Positions 9,279 to 19,465 are shown, counted from the first letter of the stretch. The stretch: DNA of 64,000 nucleotides from Sphingomonas jatrophae (GCF_900113315.1 NZ_FOZG01000001.1:248001-312000), one strand, 5' to 3'. The notes: generated by a model not told the origin, from the sequence alone. Numbers and translations are program-made.

Positions 9279-10283
9279 ATGAAGCTGGGAACCTTGGCCG
9301 GCGATGGCCGCGACGGGCGGCTGGTGGTGGTCAGCCGCGATCTCGCCTGGTGCGCCGATGCGCGGCACATCGCGCCGACTTTGCAGGCGGCACTGGACGA
9401 TTGGGACCGCGTGGCCCCGCTGCTCGAGTCGCTCAGCGTCGATCTGGCGCATGAGGCCATCCCGATGATGCGCTTCCATGAGCGGCAGGCACTGTCGCCG
9501 CTGCCGCGCGCTTATCAATGGGCGGATGGATCGGCCTATGTGAACCATGTCGAGCTGGTGCGCCGCGCACGCGGGGCGGAGCTGCCGGAAAGCTTCTGGA
9601 CCGACCCGCTGATGTATCAGGGTGCGTCCGACGGCTTCCTCGCCCCCCGCGCCGCCATCCCGCTCGCCGACGAGGCTTGGGGCTGCGATCTTGAGGCGGA
9701 GGTCGCCGTCGTGACGGGTGACGTGCCCGCCGGTGCCTCGCGCGACGAAGCGCTCGGCGCGATCCGGCTGGTCGGCCTCGTCAACGACGTTTCGCTCAGG
9801 AATCTGATCCCGGCGGAGCTCGCCAAGGGCTTCGGCTTCGTCCAGTCCAAGCCCGCCTCCGCGCTGTCTCCCGTGCTGGTCACGCCGGACGAGCTGGGCG
9901 ACTGGTGGCAGGACGGCAAGCTACACCGCACGCTCAAGGTCGACCTGAACGGCGCGCCGCTCGGCCGCGCGGATGCCGGCGAGGACATGACGTTCGATTT
10001 CGGCACGCTCGTCGCCCACCTCGCCAAGACGCGCGACGTGGCGGCGGGCAGCGTCGTCGGCTCGGGCACCGTGTCGAACCGCGATGCGGATGGCGGACCC
10101 GGGCGGCCGGTGCAGGACGGCGGCCTCGGCTATAGCTGCCTCGCTGAACAGCGCATGATCGAGACGATCCGCTCCGGCGCACCCGTCACCCCCTTCCTCA
10201 AGAAGGGCGACACCGTGCGCATCTGGATGGATGACGATCACGGCCATCCGATCTTCGGCACGATCGAGCAGACCGTCGGCTGA
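9279..10283 (+). CDS. Fumarylacetoacetate hydrolase family protein
   Basis: A 334-aa member of the FAH superfamily, metal-dependent C-C bond hydrolases or isomerases that handle small diketo-acids. There is an N-terminal domain of about 70 residues and a catalytic domain with metal-ligand regions near LEAEVAVVTG and LVNDVSLRN. The ending DGGLGYSCLAEQRMIETI resembles two-domain FAH-like proteins common in proteobacteria. The start ATG follows AAGGAGAG. It is likely in an operon with gcdH, which points to catabolism of an organic acid or aromatic compound. The substrate is not known. Confidence 0.85.
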   Translation: MKLGTLAGDGRDGRLVVVSRDLAWCADARHIAPTLQAALDDWDRVAPLLESLSVDLAHEAIPMMRFHERQALSPLPRAYQWADGSAYVNHVELVRRARGAELPESFWTDPLMYQGASDGFLAPRAAIPLADEAWGCDLEAEVAVVTGDVPAGASRDEALGAIRLVGLVNDVSLRNLIPAELAKGFGFVQSKPASALSPVLVTPDELGDWWQDGKLHRTLKVDLNGAPLGRADAGEDMTFDFGTLVAHLAKTRDVAAGSVVGSGTVSNRDADGGPGRPVQDGGLGYSCLAEQRMIETIRSGAPVTPFLKKGDTVRIWMDDDHGHPIFGTIEQTVG

Positions 10284-10287
10284 CCCC

Positions 10288-11943
10288 CTACAGCCCGAAC
10301 ATCGTCAGCACGGCATCGATCAGCCCTTCGATGCCGTGCCGCACCTCTCCGCCGCGCCGCCCGGCAAGCGGCGCCTCCTCCGCGACGAGGATGCCGCCGC
10401 CCGCCGCCACCCGATCCTTCAGCAGCGGCTCGCGGCCGAGGAAATAGGGCCAGAACGTCTCCGCCCGCGTGACCGAATAAGCGAGGTCGGCGGAGAAGCC
10501 GACGAGCTGCTCCTGCCCGAACACTCGGCCCGCCTCCGCCTGCTCCACCCGCACGCCGCGCCCACCCTTCACCACCAGCCGCACCGGCCCGTGGAAGAGA
10601 ACGTAGCGCAGCTGCAACGTCAGCCACGCATGCAGCGAGCCAAGCCGCCAGCGCGTCTCCACCCGCAGCGGCTGATCGATCGGCTGCGCCACTGCTGCCA
10701 GAGCGCGCGGATGCAGCACCAGCGCGGCGCCTGCGGGCAGATCGAGCAGCAGCACCTCGGCAAAGGGGTCGCGCACCGCGGAGACGGTGGTCAGCTCTCC
10801 ATCGCCGCGGATGCGGGTCAGGAAGGCGAGCCCGGCGGCAAGGCTGGTTAGCGGGTGCCGCGGATCGAGCAGCCAGCGGGTGCGCTTGGTGCCGGCATGG
10901 CTGCTTGTCTGGAGATAATCCTGCCGGACCATCAGTTCCTCACCCGTCGCCAGGCGCACGCCGACAGACGGGGCCGACGGGCCGGGCAGCGTTATGCTGG
11001 CACCACGCTCCATAAGACGGATGGCGGGGCGTCGCGCGGCGAGCGGCGCCACGACGAAGAAGCAGAACAGCCGGATCAGATACGGCGTGGCGACGATCAG
11101 CAGGAAGGCGCCCGCCGCCTGCACCGCCACGCTCCGCAGCCGGTTCGTCTCCGCCCAGGCCGAGGCGCGCTGAAGCAGATTGTCGCTCAGCGCCTTGGCC
11201 CGCACCTTTGCCAGTGTGCGATACCGTGCGAGCGCCTCGCCGGAGATCGCTGCGGCGCGGCGGCGTGCGGCGGCGATGCCCTGCTGGGTCGCGATCAACG
11301 CGCGCGCGTCCCGCGCCGCCGCGCGGTGGGCCGCCAGCGCACCCGTGATCCGCGCGCGCTGTAGCGCGATCTCGCGCCGCTGGAGCAGATTGGGCACGTA
11401 ATCGCCGTTCAGCGTCGCCAGGCGGGCCTGCGCATCCCGCACGATCGCCGCCGCCACCCGCATCGTGGCGGCATGACGGCGCAGCGCATCGGCCAGCGGC
11501 TCGCCCGGCCGCCTTGCATCGAGGCTTGTGCGCAGGGCCACGAGCGTCTCGATCTCGCGCGTCAGGGCGGCGGTGGTCAGGCACTTGCGGCGGTTGTCGA
11601 TCACCCCCGCGGCGCCACGCGTCAGCAACGCCGGCAGATCCGCGCCGCACGCGCTCGCCAGCGGGGCGCGGGCCTGCTCGGCTGCGGCAATGCGTGTGTC
11701 GAGTGCTTCGCGGCCGAGCCGATGATAGGCAAGGCTCTCCGCCTCGGCGCGCGCCGCAATGTCACGGGCAAAGCCTTCCAGCGCCGGTCCGCCTGCCGCC
11801 ATCGCGGCTGCGCTCTCCCGCAGCCCCGCCAGGCTCTCGAACGATGGCCGCGTCGCGCGGTAGATGAGCAGCGCGGCGACCAGTGCCACGAACAGGATGG
11901 ATCGGCGCAGGACCCAGCCGGCCAGACGCCTGATCGCGGTCAT
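10288..11943 (-). CDS. Uncharacterised two-TM coiled-coil membrane protein
   Basis: A 551-aa protein I cannot assign to a named family. A first membrane helix lies at about residues 15-28. Residues 35-270 are alanine/arginine-rich and predicted helical (coiled-coil-like, probably extracytoplasmic), and a second membrane segment lies at about 274-300. The remainder looks beta-rich with glycine turns, for example LLLDLPAGAALVLHP and VKGGRGVRVEQAEAG, loosely reminiscent of AIM24-like beta domains; that comparison is weak. It begins 13 bases after the ABC exporter gene ends, with the GAGGCGG of that gene's tail as possible ribosome site, so the two are probably co-expressed. A role in envelope or lipid export is inference only. 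Confidence 0.6.
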   Translation of the reverse strand: MTAIRRLAGWVLRRSILFVALVAALLIYRATRPSFESLAGLRESAAAMAAGGPALEGFARDIAARAEAESLAYHRLGREALDTRIAAAEQARAPLASACGADLPALLTRGAAGVIDNRRKCLTTAALTREIETLVALRTSLDARRPGEPLADALRRHAATMRVAAAIVRDAQARLATLNGDYVPNLLQRREIALQRARITGALAAHRAAARDARALIATQQGIAAARRRAAAISGEALARYRTLAKVRAKALSDNLLQRASAWAETNRLRSVAVQAAGAFLLIVATPYLIRLFCFFVVAPLAARRPAIRLMERGASITLPGPSAPSVGVRLATGEELMVRQDYLQTSSHAGTKRTRWLLDPRHPLTSLAAGLAFLTRIRGDGELTTVSAVRDPFAEVLLLDLPAGAALVLHPRALAAVAQPIDQPLRVETRWRLGSLHAWLTLQLRYVLFHGPVRLVVKGGRGVRVEQAEAGRVFGQEQLVGFSADLAYSVTRAETFWPYFLGREPLLKDRVAAGGGILVAEEAPLAGRRGGEVRHGIEGLIDAVLTMFGL

Positions 11944-11956
11944 GCGCTGCGCCGGA

Positions 11957-13723
11957 TCAAGCCGCCTCGTCGAACTGCAGCCGCGCCAGCCGCGCATAAA
12001 GGCCGCCGGCCGCGACCAGATCGGCGTGGCGCCCCTGCTCGACGATCCGACCGCCATCCATCACGATGATCCGGTCCGCCGCGCGGACCGTAGCGAGGCG
12101 GTGGGCGATGACGATGGTGGTCCGCGTCTGCATCAAACGCGCCAGTGCATCCTGCACCAGTCGCTCGCTCTCCGCATCCAGCGCGCTTGTCGCCTCGTCC
12201 AGCAGCAGCAAAGGCGCGTCACGCAGCAGCGCGCGGGCGATGGCGACACGCTGCCGCTGACCTCCGGACAGACGCGCGCCGCCCTCGCCCAGATAGGTGT
12301 CGAGCCCCTCCGGCAGCGCACGCAGGAAGTCGGCCGCGTTCGCCGCCTCCGCCGCCGCCCATAAGGCCGCATCGTCCGCCTCCCAGCGGCCGTAGCGCAG
12401 ATTGTCTCGGGCGGAGGCGGCGAAGATCACCGTCTCCTGCGGCACCAGTGCGATGCGCGCGCGGATCGCCGCGGGATCGGCCAGTGGCAGCGCCACGCCG
12501 TCCAGCCGCACGGCGCCGCCCTCCGGATCGTAGAATCGCTCGGCCAGCTGGAACAGGGTGGACTTGCCCGCACCCGAAGGGCCGACCACCGCCACCGTCT
12601 CACCGGGCGCGACGCTCAGGCTGAAATCCTCCAGCGCCAGCGTGTCGGGGCGCGTCGGATAGCGGAAGCGCACAGTCTCGAACGCGATGGCGCCCGTGGC
12701 GGGTAGCGGCAGCGCGACCGGGGAGGCTGGCGCAGCGATCTCGGGCTCCTCGGCCAGCAGCTCGGCCAGCCGGCCGGCGGCACCCGCACCGCGGATCAGG
12801 TCGCCCCACACTTCGGCCAGCGCGCCGAATGCGCCCGCCACGATCACGCCCGTCAGCATGAAGGCGCCGAGCGTGCCGCCCGACATCCGCCCCGCCGCGA
12901 CATCGCGCGCGCCCTCCCACATCACCAATGTGATCGACCCGAAGATGAGCAGCATGACGACGACCGTCATCGCGCCGCGCAGCAGGATACGCTGGCGGGC
13001 GGTCGCGAAGCTGCGCTCCACCGCTTCGGCGAAGCGCGTGCCCTCACGGCCTTCCTGGCCGAAGGCCTGCACGATCCGCATCGCGCCCAGCACCTCGGAG
13101 ACGAGGCTTCCCAGCTCCGCCACGCGGTCCTGGCTGGACCGCGACAGCTTGCGCAGCCGTCGTCCCATCAACCCGATCGGCAGGATGACCAATGGAATGA
13201 CCAGCAGCAGGATCGCCGTCAGCTTCGGCGCGCTGGCAAACAGATAGCCGATGCCGCCCACCGCCAGCACCGCATTGCGCAGCGCGATCGAAACGGTGGA
13301 GCCGACAATCTGTTCGATGATCGCCGTGTCGGAGGTGATGCGCGACGCGATCTCCGACGGGCGATTCTCCTCGAAGAAGCGCGGCGCCAGCCGCAGCAGG
13401 TTCGCCTGTACCGCGGCGCGAATGTCCGCCACCACCCGCTCACCCAGCCAGGACACGAAGAAGAAGCGCAGGCCCGATGCGATCGCCAGCACCACGACGA
13501 TCATCAGCAGGTAGCGGAAATAGGGCGCCATGTCCGTGCCGCCGGCGGCGAAACCCTGGTCGATGATGCGCTGCAATCGCTGCGGCACGGCGAGCGTCGC
13601 CAGCGCCGCCACCAGCAGCGAGGCGCAGGCCGCCGCGATATGGCCGGGATAGCGGGCAGCGAAGCGCCATACGAGCGAGAGGCTCGCCAGACGGCGCGGC
13701 GGGGCGGGCGGGGTGGCTGGCAT
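11957..13723 (-). CDS. ABC exporter, fused permease-ATPase (MsbA/LmrA-like half transporter)
   Basis: A 588-aa half transporter that would work as a dimer in the inner membrane, exporting lipids, peptides or drugs. The N-terminal six-helix exporter domain starts near RYPGHIAAAC. The ATPase has Walker A GPSGAGKST, signature LSGGQRQRVAIARALL, Walker B LLLLDEATSALD and the H-loop IVIAHRLATV. The substrate is unknown. It is transcribed before the two-TM coiled-coil protein, a plausible partner. ATG at 13723. Confidence 0.93.
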   Translation of the reverse strand: MPATPPAPPRRLASLSLVWRFAARYPGHIAAACASLLVAALATLAVPQRLQRIIDQGFAAGGTDMAPYFRYLLMIVVVLAIASGLRFFFVSWLGERVVADIRAAVQANLLRLAPRFFEENRPSEIASRITSDTAIIEQIVGSTVSIALRNAVLAVGGIGYLFASAPKLTAILLLVIPLVILPIGLMGRRLRKLSRSSQDRVAELGSLVSEVLGAMRIVQAFGQEGREGTRFAEAVERSFATARQRILLRGAMTVVVMLLIFGSITLVMWEGARDVAAGRMSGGTLGAFMLTGVIVAGAFGALAEVWGDLIRGAGAAGRLAELLAEEPEIAAPASPVALPLPATGAIAFETVRFRYPTRPDTLALEDFSLSVAPGETVAVVGPSGAGKSTLFQLAERFYDPEGGAVRLDGVALPLADPAAIRARIALVPQETVIFAASARDNLRYGRWEADDAALWAAAEAANAADFLRALPEGLDTYLGEGGARLSGGQRQRVAIARALLRDAPLLLLDEATSALDAESERLVQDALARLMQTRTTIVIAHRLATVRAADRIIVMDGGRIVEQGRHADLVAAGGLYARLARLQFDEAA

Positions 13724-13911
13724 GATGCCCGCGCCGCCTAGAACAAAGTCGCGCCCGGCGGAACCACCCGCGGGCTACGCGGCGACGGTCGGGCGCTGCA
13801 TCGCAGCAACATGTCGCACCCGATCCGCTCACGCGTGCGTTAACATGGGTGACTTGATCGCAATCGCGGTGCATCCACATGGGTCGCACACGCGCTGGAT
13901 GGGACGCATTT

Positions 13912-15135
13912 ATGCTCTACGACGCTTACGAAATGCAGCGATCGCTCCTCGCGGGGGCGAGCGCGATGGCGTCTTTCGGCGTCAACTGGATGTCCAGCCC
14001 GGCCAATCCGATGTCCTATACCCGCATGGGCCCGCTCGTCGCCTCGGGGCTGGACGTGTTCGCCCATGCCGCCGCGCCCCGGGGCAAGCCCGCTTTCGGC
14101 TTCACCTCGACTGTGGTGGACGGCCGCGAGGTCGCGGTGACGGAGGAGGTCGTCCTGAAGCTGCCGTTCGGCCAGCTCAAGCACTTCCGCCGCGAGGGTG
14201 TGGAAGGCGGCGCCAAGCTGCTGATCGTCGCCCCCATGTCCGGCCACTTCGCAACGCTGCTGCGCGGCACGGTGGAGCGTATGCTGCCCCGCCACGACGT
14301 CTACATCACGGATTGGCGCGATGCGAAGCTGGTGCCGCTGTCGGACGGGCTGTTCACGCTCGACGATTATGTCGATTACCTGATCGAGTTCCTCCACCAC
14401 ATCGGGCCCGACACGCACATGCTGGCGGTCTGCCAGCCGTCCGTGCCCGCCTATGCCGCCGCCGCGCTGATGAGTGCGGACAAGGATCCCTGCCGCCCCG
14501 CCACGCTGACGATGATGGGCGGCCCGATCGACACGCGCGAGGCGCCGACGACGGTCAACACCGTGGCGACGCAGCGACCGTTCGCGTGGTTCGAGCACAA
14601 TGTCATTGCGACGGTGCCCTTCTACTATCCGGGCGGTGGCCGGCGGGTTTATCCGGGCTTCCTGCAGCTGTCGGGCTTCATGGCGATGAACCTCGGCAAC
14701 CATCTGGTCAGCCACTGGAGCATGTTCCGCCACCTCGTTTCGGGCGATGAGGAGAGCGCGGCGGGCACCAAGGCGTTCTACGACGAATATCGCGCCGTCG
14801 CGGATATGGACGCGGCCTTCTATCTCCAGACGATCGACGTCGTGTTCCAGCGTCACCTGCTGCCCAAGGGCGAGATGATGCATCGCGGGCGCCGCGTCGA
14901 TCCGGCGGCGATCACCGATGTCGGCCTGCTCGCCATCGAGGGGGAGCGCGATGACATCTCCGGTCTCGGCCAGACCAAGGCGGCGCTGACGCTCGCCACC
15001 GCGCTGCCGGAGGAGCACCGCAAATATTATATGGCGGAAGGCGTCGGCCATTATGGCATCTTCAACGGCCGTCGCTGGCGCGAAGTGATCGCGCCGGTTG
15101 TCGAGGATTGGATCGCCGCGCATGCGTCACGTTAA
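13912..15135 (+). CDS. phaZ: Intracellular polyhydroxyalkanoate depolymerase
   Basis: A 407-aa alpha/beta hydrolase that mobilises storage PHB/PHA granules. It begins MLYDAYEMQR, typical of the intracellular PhaZ family in alphaproteobacteria, and has the nucleophile segment AVCQPS (cysteine in a lipase-box-like position). A DVYITDWRDA segment and a terminal GVGHYGIF around the catalytic histidine also match. No secretion signal is seen. ATG at 13912 with a modest GGGACG upstream. The next gene overlaps its 3' end by 14 bases, so both may form an operon. No PHA synthase is in the window. Confidence 0.9.
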   Translation: MLYDAYEMQRSLLAGASAMASFGVNWMSSPANPMSYTRMGPLVASGLDVFAHAAAPRGKPAFGFTSTVVDGREVAVTEEVVLKLPFGQLKHFRREGVEGGAKLLIVAPMSGHFATLLRGTVERMLPRHDVYITDWRDAKLVPLSDGLFTLDDYVDYLIEFLHHIGPDTHMLAVCQPSVPAYAAAALMSADKDPCRPATLTMMGGPIDTREAPTTVNTVATQRPFAWFEHNVIATVPFYYPGGGRRVYPGFLQLSGFMAMNLGNHLVSHWSMFRHLVSGDEESAAGTKAFYDEYRAVADMDAAFYLQTIDVVFQRHLLPKGEMMHRGRRVDPAAITDVGLLAIEGERDDISGLGQTKAALTLATALPEEHRKYYMAEGVGHYGIFNGRRWREVIAPVVEDWIAAHASR

Positions 15136-16672
15136 GGCGCTGCTGATCGCGGGCGCCGCGCTGGCGCCGACGTTTGCCGCCGCGGTCCCGATCCGCTCCA
15201 CGCCCAGTCTGCCGATCCCCGCGCCTGCCGCGGGCGACATGCGGGCGACGCTGCGGTCCGCGCTGGAACGGGCACAGGCGGGCGACTGCGCCGGTGCGCT
15301 CGGCCTGCTCGATCCGCTGGTCGCGGGCTTACAGCCGGGACCGGATCGCACCGGTGTGCAGCTGCTCAGGCTGCCCTGCCTTGCCGCGGCCGGTCGGGCG
15401 TCCGACGCGCAGGCGGCGCAGACGGAGCTTGCCGCCGCGGTGCCCGACAATGCGCTGGTACGCAGCTACGGCGTCATGCTGGCCGCGGTCGGCGGGCGCT
15501 TCGCCGAGGCCGCGCAGAAGCTTGAGGCCATTGCCACCGAACAGCCCAAGGCGCTCGAGCTGGTCAGCGGTGCCAGCTGGGGCGGCATCGCGCAGAAGCT
15601 GACCGAGGCACGCGAGACGCGGCTGCGCGGTCGTGTCTCCGTCGCGCTCGCCCGCGCGGCGTGGGAACCGGCCGACCGCCCGGACATGAAGGACGGCGTC
15701 GCGCAGGATGCGATCCGCACGCTCCTCGCCGACAAGCAGGCCAGCGAGGCGGAGCTGCTGCTTGCCCGCATCGACACGCCCGAGCTGCTTGCCGAGATGG
15801 CGACCGAGCGGGCTTATGCGCCGCTCTGGCCGGCGATCGAGGCGCGCATGGGTGCGGCCCAGGGGCAAGTGGTCGATCGCTTCGCCGCTGCAAGGCTCGA
15901 CGCCTTCGCCCGTGCCGACGATCCGCGTGCACGGCGTGATGCGGTGCGCGCCTTCGTCCTGCTCGGCCGGCTCGATGATGCGATCGAACTCGCGGTGCCG
16001 GTGAAGGTCGATACCGGCATGGACGACGACGATATCGCCACCGTGCGCTATCAGGCGCAGGCGATGGCCGCCAAGGGACAGCGGCCCGCCGCCATTGCTC
16101 GCTTGGAGGCGTTCGCCGCGCTCGATCTCGCGCAGATGCCACGGGCGGCGTCGGGCCTGATCCAGCTGGCCGAGATGCTGGACGAGGCGGATCGGCCCGC
16201 CGATGCGCTCCGCGTTGCGCAGGCGGCGATGACGGGCGGCAAGGCCGCGCTCAGCCCCTGGGGCATGGCCTGGTTGCGCCGGACCGAGGTCTGCGCGCTT
16301 TCCGCGCTGAAGCGCCCGGAGGCCGCGGCCAAGGCGGATGCGCTCGCCGCCTCCGCCAAGGAGAATGAGGCGGCGGCCGTCGAAGGGCTGCTCTGCGCGG
16401 GGCGGATGGACGATGCCGCGCGGATCGCGGTCGCCACTCTATCCAGCAGCGAAGGCGCCGCGCGCATCGTGGACCAGTTCCAGCCGAGCGGCTCGCTCTG
16501 GGCGGCCGCACCGTCGCGACTGCGCTCGCTCTGGGTTCCGCTGCTCGCGCGTGCGGACGTGAAGGCTGCGTTCGACAAGACAGGCCGCATTCTGCCCAAA
16601 GCCTATTGGCCCGCCCCGACGCCGCGGCCCATCCCGCGCGCCGGCGGCCAATCCCGCGCGCCCACCGCCTGA
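15122..16672 (+). CDS. Secreted helical-repeat protein of unknown function
   Basis: A 516-aa protein with an N-terminal signal peptide (MRHVKALLIAGAALAPTFAA) and a long alanine-rich, all-helical body whose spacing resembles tetratricopeptide-type repeats, for example ALERAQAGDCAGALGLLDPL and GRLDDAIELAVPV. Probably a periplasmic scaffold; no catalytic motif is seen. The ATG at 15122 lies inside the end of phaZ (14-base overlap), suggesting translational coupling, though a functional link to PHA use is only inferred. The C-terminus is proline/arginine-rich. A strong bidirectional terminator follows. Confidence 0.7.
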   Translation: MRHVKALLIAGAALAPTFAAAVPIRSTPSLPIPAPAAGDMRATLRSALERAQAGDCAGALGLLDPLVAGLQPGPDRTGVQLLRLPCLAAAGRASDAQAAQTELAAAVPDNALVRSYGVMLAAVGGRFAEAAQKLEAIATEQPKALELVSGASWGGIAQKLTEARETRLRGRVSVALARAAWEPADRPDMKDGVAQDAIRTLLADKQASEAELLLARIDTPELLAEMATERAYAPLWPAIEARMGAAQGQVVDRFAAARLDAFARADDPRARRDAVRAFVLLGRLDDAIELAVPVKVDTGMDDDDIATVRYQAQAMAAKGQRPAAIARLEAFAALDLAQMPRAASGLIQLAEMLDEADRPADALRVAQAAMTGGKAALSPWGMAWLRRTEVCALSALKRPEAAAKADALAASAKENEAAAVEGLLCAGRMDDAARIAVATLSSSEGAARIVDQFQPSGSLWAAAPSRLRSLWVPLLARADVKAAFDKTGRILPKAYWPAPTPRPIPRAGGQSRAPTA

Positions 16673-16699
16673 TCGCGGCGAAGCCCGCACAAAGAAAAA

Positions 16700-16722
16700 C
16701 CCCGGGCCGTGCAGGCCCGGGG
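16700..16722. terminator. Bidirectional intrinsic terminator
   Basis: Perfect 9-bp GC stem (16700-16708 with 16714-16722) around a 5-nt loop, between convergent genes. Plus-strand tail is TCTTGGTT. Minus-strand tail is GTTTTTCTTT, a good U tract. Confidence 0.85.
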
Positions 16723-16748
16723 TCTTGGTTCCCGATAGGTATCCCGCG

Positions 16749-17231
16749 TTACAGCGAGACGTCCGCCACACGGTCCTGATAATCGGCATTGGGGTTCTTC
16801 CCCAGCAACCGCTTGATCGCAGCGCCGATGGTGGATCCGTTCAGCCAGATCTGCGCATGCTCGCCGTCGAGGCGCAGCAGCGTCAGCTTCGGATCATTGC
16901 GGCCATGCTCGAACCACGCGGCGATCTGCGGATTCCACAGCCGATCGATCGTGGCGTCGTTATTGTCGATGGTCAGGTTGCCGTGAACGGTCGCGAACAC
17001 GTCATGGCCCTTGGACGAATAGGCCGCGATCGAGCGGTGCGATTCGGTCAGCGCCTCGACGAGGCCGTTGTCCTTGGTGGTGAAGAAGTAGAGCGGGCCG
17101 CCATCCTCTTCCCACACCGCAGTCATCGGCTGGGCATGCCCGTCGCGCGCGCCATCGAGGCCGAGCATGACGAAGGGGCTGGCCTTCAGCTCCTTCCAGA
17201 ACCGTGCTTCGATCGTGGCGTCGTCTGCCAT
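16749..17231 (-). CDS. Pyridoxamine-phosphate-oxidase-like general stress protein
   Basis: A 160-aa split-barrel flavin-binding protein of the general stress protein 26 (COG3871) type. Typical segments are [29 protein letters not shown]-like strands and a C-terminal [14 protein letters not shown]. Members bind FMN or other flavins; their reaction is mostly undefined. Start ATG at 17231 with AGGAGAG upstream. Some split-barrel relatives use F420, which is interesting because this genome encodes FO synthase, but this protein looks more like the FMN group. An imperfect sigma-EcfG-like site upstream was considered and rejected. Confidence 0.85.
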   Translation of the reverse strand: MADDATIEARFWKELKASPFVMLGLDGARDGHAQPMTAVWEEDGGPLYFFTTKDNGLVEALTESHRSIAAYSSKGHDVFATVHGNLTIDNNDATIDRLWNPQIAAWFEHGRNDPKLTLLRLDGEHAQIWLNGSTIGAAIKRLLGKNPNADYQDRVADVSL

Positions 17232-17328
17232 CTCGGACTCTCCTCTGTTAAGATCGCTTCGGAAGCGCGCGAACCGGCGCTCGGTTCCGCTCGACAGGGT
17301 GGAGACGGGCGGGCAAGGCGTGGTCCGC

Positions 17329-18492
17329 ATGAACCCTGCGCCTTTCGCGTCCGATCCGCTGCGCAGTCGCGGTCGCCTGCATGACGAGCCCGGCCGGCCC
17401 ACCCGGGGCCCGCGCAACCCGTTCCAGCGCGACCGTGACCGCATCATCCACTCGATCGCCTTCCGTCGCCTGCGCGGCAAGACGCAGGTCTTTCTTGCGC
17501 CCGATGGCGATCACGTCCGCGTCCGGCTGACACACAGCCTTGAGGTGGCGCAGATCGGCCGCACCATCGCCCGCGCGCTGGGGCTGGACGAGGATTTGAC
17601 GGAGGCGCTCTGCCTCGCCCACGACATCGGCCACCCGCCGTTCGGCCACGCCGGCGAGGATGCGTTGCAGGCGGCGACCCAGGAGGCAGGCGGGTTCGAT
17701 CACAACGCGCACACGCTACGCGTCCTCACGCATGTGGAGACGCCCTATCCGCTGTGGCAGGGTCTCAATCTCAGCTGGGAGACGCTGGAAGGCCTCGCCA
17801 AGCATAATGGCCCGGTCGCGCAGCCGCCCTGGGCGCTCGCCACGGTCGATGCCGAATGGCCGCTGGCGCTGGCCGAGTGGCCTTCGCTCGAGGCGCAGGT
17901 CGCCGCGCTGGCCGACGATATCGCCTATGACAATCACGACATTGACGATGGCCTGCGCGCGGGGCTCATCTCGCTCGATCAGGTACTGGCGCAGCCGTTG
18001 GTGGCGGAAGGATGGCGCGCGGTCGAGGCGCGGCTGCCCGGCGTTCCCCGGCCGCGGTTGATCGCCGAGCTTGTGCGCGAGCAGATCGGGCGCATGGTCA
18101 ACGATCTGCTCGACGAGACGCGTCGCCGGCTGGCGGAGGCGCAGCCAGGATCGGTCGACGAGGTACGGGCCGCGGGACGCCCGCTGGTCGGCTTCTCGCC
18201 CGCATTCGCGACCGCCGAGCGCGACTTCAAGCGCTTCATGTATGCCAGTCTCTACCACCACCCGGAGCAGCTTGCCGCCGCCGATCAGGCGCGGGGCATC
18301 CTCGCGCGGCTGATCGCCGCCTATCTGGCCGATCCGGCGCTGCTGCCGGAGGAGTGGCGTGCGCGACTGCCCGCGGACGAGCCATGGCGCACCCGCCACA
18401 TCGCCGATTTCGTCGCGGGGATGACGGATCGCTACGCCATCGCCCGCCACCGCGAGGTCGTTGGCCCGACGGAGCTGCCGCCGGGCGTCTGA
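17329..18492 (+). CDS. dgt: Deoxyguanosinetriphosphate triphosphohydrolase-like protein
   Basis: HD-domain dNTP triphosphohydrolase of 387 aa that controls nucleotide pools. Metal ligands are the histidine of [11 protein letters not shown] and the HD pair in [20 protein letters not shown], with a further aspartate in [16 protein letters not shown]. The N-terminal [17 protein letters not shown] is typical of the short Dgt-like subfamily common in alphaproteobacteria. ATG at 17329 preceded by AAGG. It is divergent from the split-barrel protein and convergent with the LLM oxidoreductase. Confidence 0.92.
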   Translation: MNPAPFASDPLRSRGRLHDEPGRPTRGPRNPFQRDRDRIIHSIAFRRLRGKTQVFLAPDGDHVRVRLTHSLEVAQIGRTIARALGLDEDLTEALCLAHDIGHPPFGHAGEDALQAATQEAGGFDHNAHTLRVLTHVETPYPLWQGLNLSWETLEGLAKHNGPVAQPPWALATVDAEWPLALAEWPSLEAQVAALADDIAYDNHDIDDGLRAGLISLDQVLAQPLVAEGWRAVEARLPGVPRPRLIAELVREQIGRMVNDLLDETRRRLAEAQPGSVDEVRAAGRPLVGFSPAFATAERDFKRFMYASLYHHPEQLAAADQARGILARLIAAYLADPALLPEEWRARLPADEPWRTRHIADFVAGMTDRYAIARHREVVGPTELPPGV

Positions 18493-18499
18493 TTGCGGA

Positions 18500-19465
18500 T
18501 CAGCCGAGCTTGGCCAGTGCTGGCTTCAACTCACGCTCGAAGAAGCGGAGGAAGCCCGCCTGCTCGCTGCCGGGGCAGCTCAGCACGATGTGGTTGAACC
18601 CGGCATCGATATATTTCTTCACCGCCTCGACATGCTTCTCGACATCCGGCCCCGCGGCGATCGACTCCTTCAGGTCTTCCGGACGGACATGGGCCGTCGC
18701 CGCCTCGAAACCCGCGACGGTCGGCAACTCGGAATTGACCGCCCAGCCGAGCGCCGAGAAGCGGAAGCGGTCGTGCGCGATTCGCAGGCCTTCCTCCTCG
18801 TCGCTCGCCCACGCGGTCAGCGCCTCGGCATAAGCGGGGAAGGGGCCGCTGCTCGCCTTGGCGAAATCGTCGATCAGCTCCGAATTCGCCTCGGTCGCCA
18901 TAATGCCGTCGGCCTTCTCGGCGGCCAGCTCTACCGAGCGTGGGCCGCTCACCCCGACGACAATGGGAATGGGCCGATCCGGCAGGTCGTACAGCTCGGC
19001 ATGGTTGACCACGTAATAGGGGCCGACATGCGTGTGGACGCCGCCCGACCAGAGCGTCCGGAAGATGTCGATCGCCTCGGCCAGCATCTCGTGCCGCTCG
19101 GGGATCGCCGGCCAACGCTCGCCCACGACATGTTCGTTGAGCGCCTCGCCCGCGCCAACCGCCAGCGTGAAGCGGTTGTCGGACATCAACGCCACCGTGG
19201 CCGCCGCCTGCGCGATGATGGCCGGATGATAGCGGATGATCGGGCAGGTCAGGCCCGTCGCGATGCCGATCGTGGAGGTGGCGTGTGCGATCGCACCCAG
19301 CACGCTCCAGGCGAAGGGCGCATGGCCCTGGCTCTCCAGCCAGGGGTGGAAATGGTCGGAGATTGAGAGGAAGTCGAACCCGGCCGCCTCCGCCGCCACC
19401 GCATTCTCGACGAGCGCCTTCGGGCCGTGCTCCTCCGTCATCAGCTTATAGCCGAACCGCACCAT
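18500..19465 (-). CDS. F420-dependent LLM-class oxidoreductase (F420-G6PD-like family)
   Basis: A 321-aa luciferase-like TIM-barrel flavoenzyme. The N-terminal [27 protein letters not shown], then [22 protein letters not shown] and [13 protein letters not shown], match the F420-dependent glucose-6-phosphate dehydrogenase-related group (TIGR03557-type) rather than the FMN monooxygenases. ATG at 19465 with GGAGG five bases upstream. Its presence 16 kb from the CofG/CofH fusion gives a likely user of the cofactor in the same genome. The substrate is not known. Confidence 0.87.
   Translation of the reverse strand: MVRFGYKLMTEEHGPKALVENAVAAEAAGFDFLSISDHFHPWLESQGHAPFAWSVLGAIAHATSTIGIATGLTCPIIRYHPAIIAQAAATVALMSDNRFTLAVGAGEALNEHVVGERWPAIPERHEMLAEAIDIFRTLWSGGVHTHVGPYYVVNHAELYDLPDRPIPIVVGVSGPRSVELAAEKADGIMATEANSELIDDFAKASSGPFPAYAEALTAWASDEEEGLRIAHDRFRFSALGWAVNSELPTVAGFEAATAHVRPEDLKESIAAGPDVEKHVEAVKKYIDAGFNHIVLSCPGSEQAGFLRFFERELKPALAKLG

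Noticed and set aside
17258-17288. Possible sigma-EcfG site for the split-barrel stress protein (GGAACC at 17288-17283)
   Set aside because: At the right spacing the -10 reads GCTT rather than GTT, so it lacks the key element.
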